A DNA stretch of 64,000 nt from Bradyrhizobium rifense. Its GTDB lineage: Bacteria; Pseudomonadota; Alphaproteobacteria; Rhizobiales; Xanthobacteraceae. Positions 61,802 to 64,000 of this stretch are shown here, piece by piece (position 1 is the stretch's first letter; each line of letters begins with the position of its first letter). Made by a program: the position numbers and the translations under genes. Location: assembly GCF_008123425.1 (NCBI RefSeq), contig NZ_VSSS01000042.1, forward strand, positions 63,360-127,359, written 5' to 3'. The notes beneath the pieces are model-generated. The model made no database searches. It saw only the letters and a program-made list of their open reading frames with translations, and was not told where the DNA came from.

Positions 61802-63520
61802 ATGCGCCGCCTGTTCGTTGCGCTCACCCTTCTCTTGGCAACCGTGTGGTTCGCACCGGCATCCGCCCAATCGCGCAGCCAGCTCGGGCCGCTCTGCACC
61901 ACCGAGACCACGCCGGCGGACCAGATGGTCGACGCCTGCAGCAAGATCATCGCGCTCAAGGTGTTCAAGGGCGAGCAGCTCGCGACCGTTTATTTCTGGC
62001 GCGCGGTGGGCTGGAACAAAAAGGGCGACTACGCCCGGGTCATTGCCGATACCACCGAGGCGATCCGGCTCCAGCCGAGCCAGGCGGTCTACAACATGCG
62101 GGGCTCGGCCTATTACGACAAGGGCGACTACGACATCGCGATCGCGGATTTCGACGATGCGCTGAAGCTCGGGCCGCCGAGCGGCATCATCTTCCACAAC
62201 CGCGGCAATGCCTGGCGTGGCAAGGGCGACTACGCCAAGGCGATCGCCGATTACGACATGTCGATCAGGGCCGATCCGAAATCGGCGTTCTCGTTCCAGA
62301 ACCGCGGCATCGCAAAGGAAGCGCTCGGCGACCTCGACGGCGCGCTCTCCGACATCAACCAGGCGATCCGGCTCGATCCGACACTGCCGCAGCCGCTGAT
62401 CAACCGCACCGCGATCTGGCGCGCGAAGAACGATCTCGACCGGGCCATTGCCGACGGCTCTGAGGCCATCCGGCTCGCGAAGGACAAGCCGCCGGTCAAC
62501 ATCATGACGCCGCCGAACAGTGTGCTGATCTCCGCCTACACCCACCGCGCGCTGGCCTATGAGGCCAAGGGCGACTACGCGCGTGCGAAAGACGACTACA
62601 ACGCCACGCTCGCGATCGTGGCCTCGGACGCCGGCAGCAAGGCCAATCAGGCCACCGCAAAAGTGCGGCTATCGCTGGTGTCGGACGCCACCGCGCCGAT
62701 CCCGCGCGATGCGCCCGCCCCGTCAGGACAACAGCAGACCACGCCCACACAGCAGCAGGCTAACGCCGCGCCTGCGCCCTCGCCTGCCCCCGCAACGCCC
62801 GGCAGCCGCATGGCGCTCGTGATCGGCAACGGCGCCTATGCCCATGTGAAGGCACTGCCCAATCCGCCCAACGACGCGCGCGCCGTCGCCAAGAGCTTGC
62901 GCGACATCGGCTTCATCGTGTCGGAGGGCGTCGACCTCGACCGCGCGGCGATGCAGAAGATGACGCGCGAGTTTTTGCGTGATGCGGCACGAGCGCAGGT
63001 CGCACTCGTCTACTATGCCGGTCACGGCGTGCAGGTGGACGGCCGCAACTACCTCATTCCCGTCGATGTCGAGCTCAAGCCGGGCACTGGCATGACCGAG
63101 GCGATGATCGACATGGACACGATCATGGCCGGCCTCGACGACCAGGTTCGTACCAACATCCTGATCTTCGATGCCTGCCGCAACAATCCGATGGCGCAGC
63201 AGGTCGCGAGCGTCGGCAGCAGTCGCGGCATCGAGGGCGCGCCGGGCCTCGCAGCTCCGTCGAGCCTCGGGGCCGGCGCGACGTTAGGGGCCGGCACGCT
63301 GATCGCATTCGCGACCGCACCGGGCCAGGTGGCGCTCGACGGCGAAGGCGCCAATTCGCCCTTCTCCGCGGCGCTGTCCCGCCATCTCGGCACGCCGGGG
63401 CTGGAGGTGCAGCAGATGCTGACGCGGGTGCGGGCCGAGGTGGTTTCGGGCACGAAGAACAAGCAGGTGCCGTGGTCGAATTCGTCGCTGCTGGGCGAGG
63501 TCTATCTGGCGGAGAAGTGA
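61802..63520 (+). CDS. TPR-caspase-like (peptidase C14) exported protein
   Basis: The 572-residue protein has a signal peptide (to about SAQ, residue 23), five or more TPRs (about 60-280: DYARVIADTTEAIRLQP, DYDIAIADFDDALKLG, DYAKAIADYDMSIRADP, DLDGALSDINQAIRLDP), a Gln/Pro-rich linker and a caspase-like domain with ALVYYAGHGVQV (His408) and FDACRNNP (Cys459), so the dyad is intact. TPRs may bring substrate. It is a sister architecture to the caspase-like protein at 2050-3759 (no TPR there). Confidence 0.88.
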   Translation: MRRLFVALTLLLATVWFAPASAQSRSQLGPLCTTETTPADQMVDACSKIIALKVFKGEQLATVYFWRAVGWNKKGDYARVIADTTEAIRLQPSQAVYNMRGSAYYDKGDYDIAIADFDDALKLGPPSGIIFHNRGNAWRGKGDYAKAIADYDMSIRADPKSAFSFQNRGIAKEALGDLDGALSDINQAIRLDPTLPQPLINRTAIWRAKNDLDRAIADGSEAIRLAKDKPPVNIMTPPNSVLISAYTHRALAYEAKGDYARAKDDYNATLAIVASDAGSKANQATAKVRLSLVSDATAPIPRDAPAPSGQQQTTPTQQQANAAPAPSPAPATPGSRMALVIGNGAYAHVKALPNPPNDARAVAKSLRDIGFIVSEGVDLDRAAMQKMTREFLRDAARAQVALVYYAGHGVQVDGRNYLIPVDVELKPGTGMTEAMIDMDTIMAGLDDQVRTNILIFDACRNNPMAQQVASVGSSRGIEGAPGLAAPSSLGAGATLGAGTLIAFATAPGQVALDGEGANSPFSAALSRHLGTPGLEVQQMLTRVRAEVVSGTKNKQVPWSNSSLLGEVYLAEK

Positions 63521-63656
63521 GGAAGCCGGCGCACCGCACGCCGACGCGCCAAAATTGCAACAGCTCACGAGATAGTCGAACGCAACCTGCGGCTGCTCTA
63601 TTCTGTCGCATATCGTTATCTTACAGTGCAAACAACGCCGATTATCGGTAGGTTGG

Positions 63657-64000
63657 ATGCTGGGGGATAGCGTGAGGAAATTCGTTGCCGCCGTCGGCGT
63701 GATCCTGCTTGTCATTTTGGGCACGCAGTCTTGCTTTTCCCAGGGGGCTCCTTCCAGCGAAGCGGCCCGCAAGGCGGAGCTGGCTGCCGCGTGGCAAGCT
63801 GCCGGAAATGCCGGCACCGCCGGTCCCGCAGACCTTCCGTTGATCGACCAGGCGACGCTGAAACTGCCGGCCGGAGACTTCTTCCTGCCGAAGGCAGAGG
63901 GCATGCGGGTGATGCGCGCGCTCGGCAATACGGTTCACGATCCGAATTTCGTCGGTCTCGTGCTTGGCACAAGGCAGAACGACCGCTGGCTGGTCGTGAT
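63657..64000 (+). CDS. DUF2167 family membrane protein (partial, 5' end)
   Basis: The gene runs off the right edge. An N-terminal hydrophobic stretch (about 8-24) and the following ...PLIDQATLKLPAGDFFLPKAEGMRVMRALGN...GLVLGTRQNDRWLVV match DUF2167, a family of exported and membrane-anchored proteins of unknown function. The ATG at 63657 is assumed; a GTG five codons later is possible. 114 residues are visible. Confidence 0.75.
   Translation, partial: MLGDSVRKFVAAVGVILLVILGTQSCFSQGAPSSEAARKAELAAAWQAAGNAGTAGPADLPLIDQATLKLPAGDFFLPKAEGMRVMRALGNTVHDPNFVGLVLGTRQNDRWLVV

Overview
The window reads as a stretch of alphaproteobacterial chromosome, most likely Bradyrhizobium or a close relative. The reasons are high GC with strong third-position GC bias, gene content typical of Rhizobiales (molybdenum storage proteins, LpcC-like and LpxO-like lipopolysaccharide enzymes, a PlcP/Agt pair), and several intergenic inverted-repeat families that I recall as widespread in Bradyrhizobium. 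The genus is inference. I see no phage, insertion sequence, CRISPR array, rRNA or tRNA. 59 protein genes are listed; the last one runs off the right edge.

Region 1 (1-9.3 kb) holds accessory and housekeeping genes: an outer-membrane barrel protein, an exported Hint-domain protein, a caspase-like protein, a threonine dehydratase, a PlcP-Agt lipid-remodelling pair behind a good PHO box, a TetR repressor with two palindromic operators over a DUF4267/DoxX membrane pair, and thiD. Region 2 (9.5-15.8 kb) has a hybrid histidine kinase whose N-terminus carries the ethylene-receptor Asp/Cys/His set at exact plant spacing, a stand-alone AsnC-type domain, and a PqqD / HprK-like kinase / glycosyltransferase 2 / nucleotidyltransferase locus that looks like a peptide or glycan modification system without a visible precursor. 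Region 3 (15.8-25.6 kb) holds cytochromes, a CHRD protein, a cystathionine gamma-synthase family enzyme, an orphan form II CoxL-like subunit, small DUF2934 and DUF1127 genes, a candidate small RNA with its own promoter and terminator, and an acyltransferase.

Region 4 (25.6-45.8 kb) is a large envelope-polysaccharide region: MurJ flippase, WbpE/WbpB-like sugar genes, ManC, a UDP-glucuronate epimerase, an LPG-synthase-like membrane protein, glycosyltransferases, a WbpM-like dehydratase, an O-antigen ligase-like protein, the ADP-heptose genes (hldE, hldD, gmhB) with a heptosyltransferase, an LpcC-like transferase, galE and an MsbA-like ABC exporter. Together these make nucleotide sugars, build lipopolysaccharide core and O-chain, and export the product. 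gmhA is not in the window.

Region 5 (45.8-64 kb) contains a fumarylacetoacetate hydrolase family enzyme, a SnoaL-like protein, the molybdenum storage pair mosB-mosA, an LpxO-like lipid A hydroxylase, a LysR gene divergent from an SDR-MFS pair, a flavin monooxygenase, a GT87-type membrane protein, the methyl-cycle genes ahcY and metK preceded by an unusual HTH-methyltransferase fusion, a TPR-retropepsin, a second caspase-like protein with TPRs, and the start of a DUF2167 gene.
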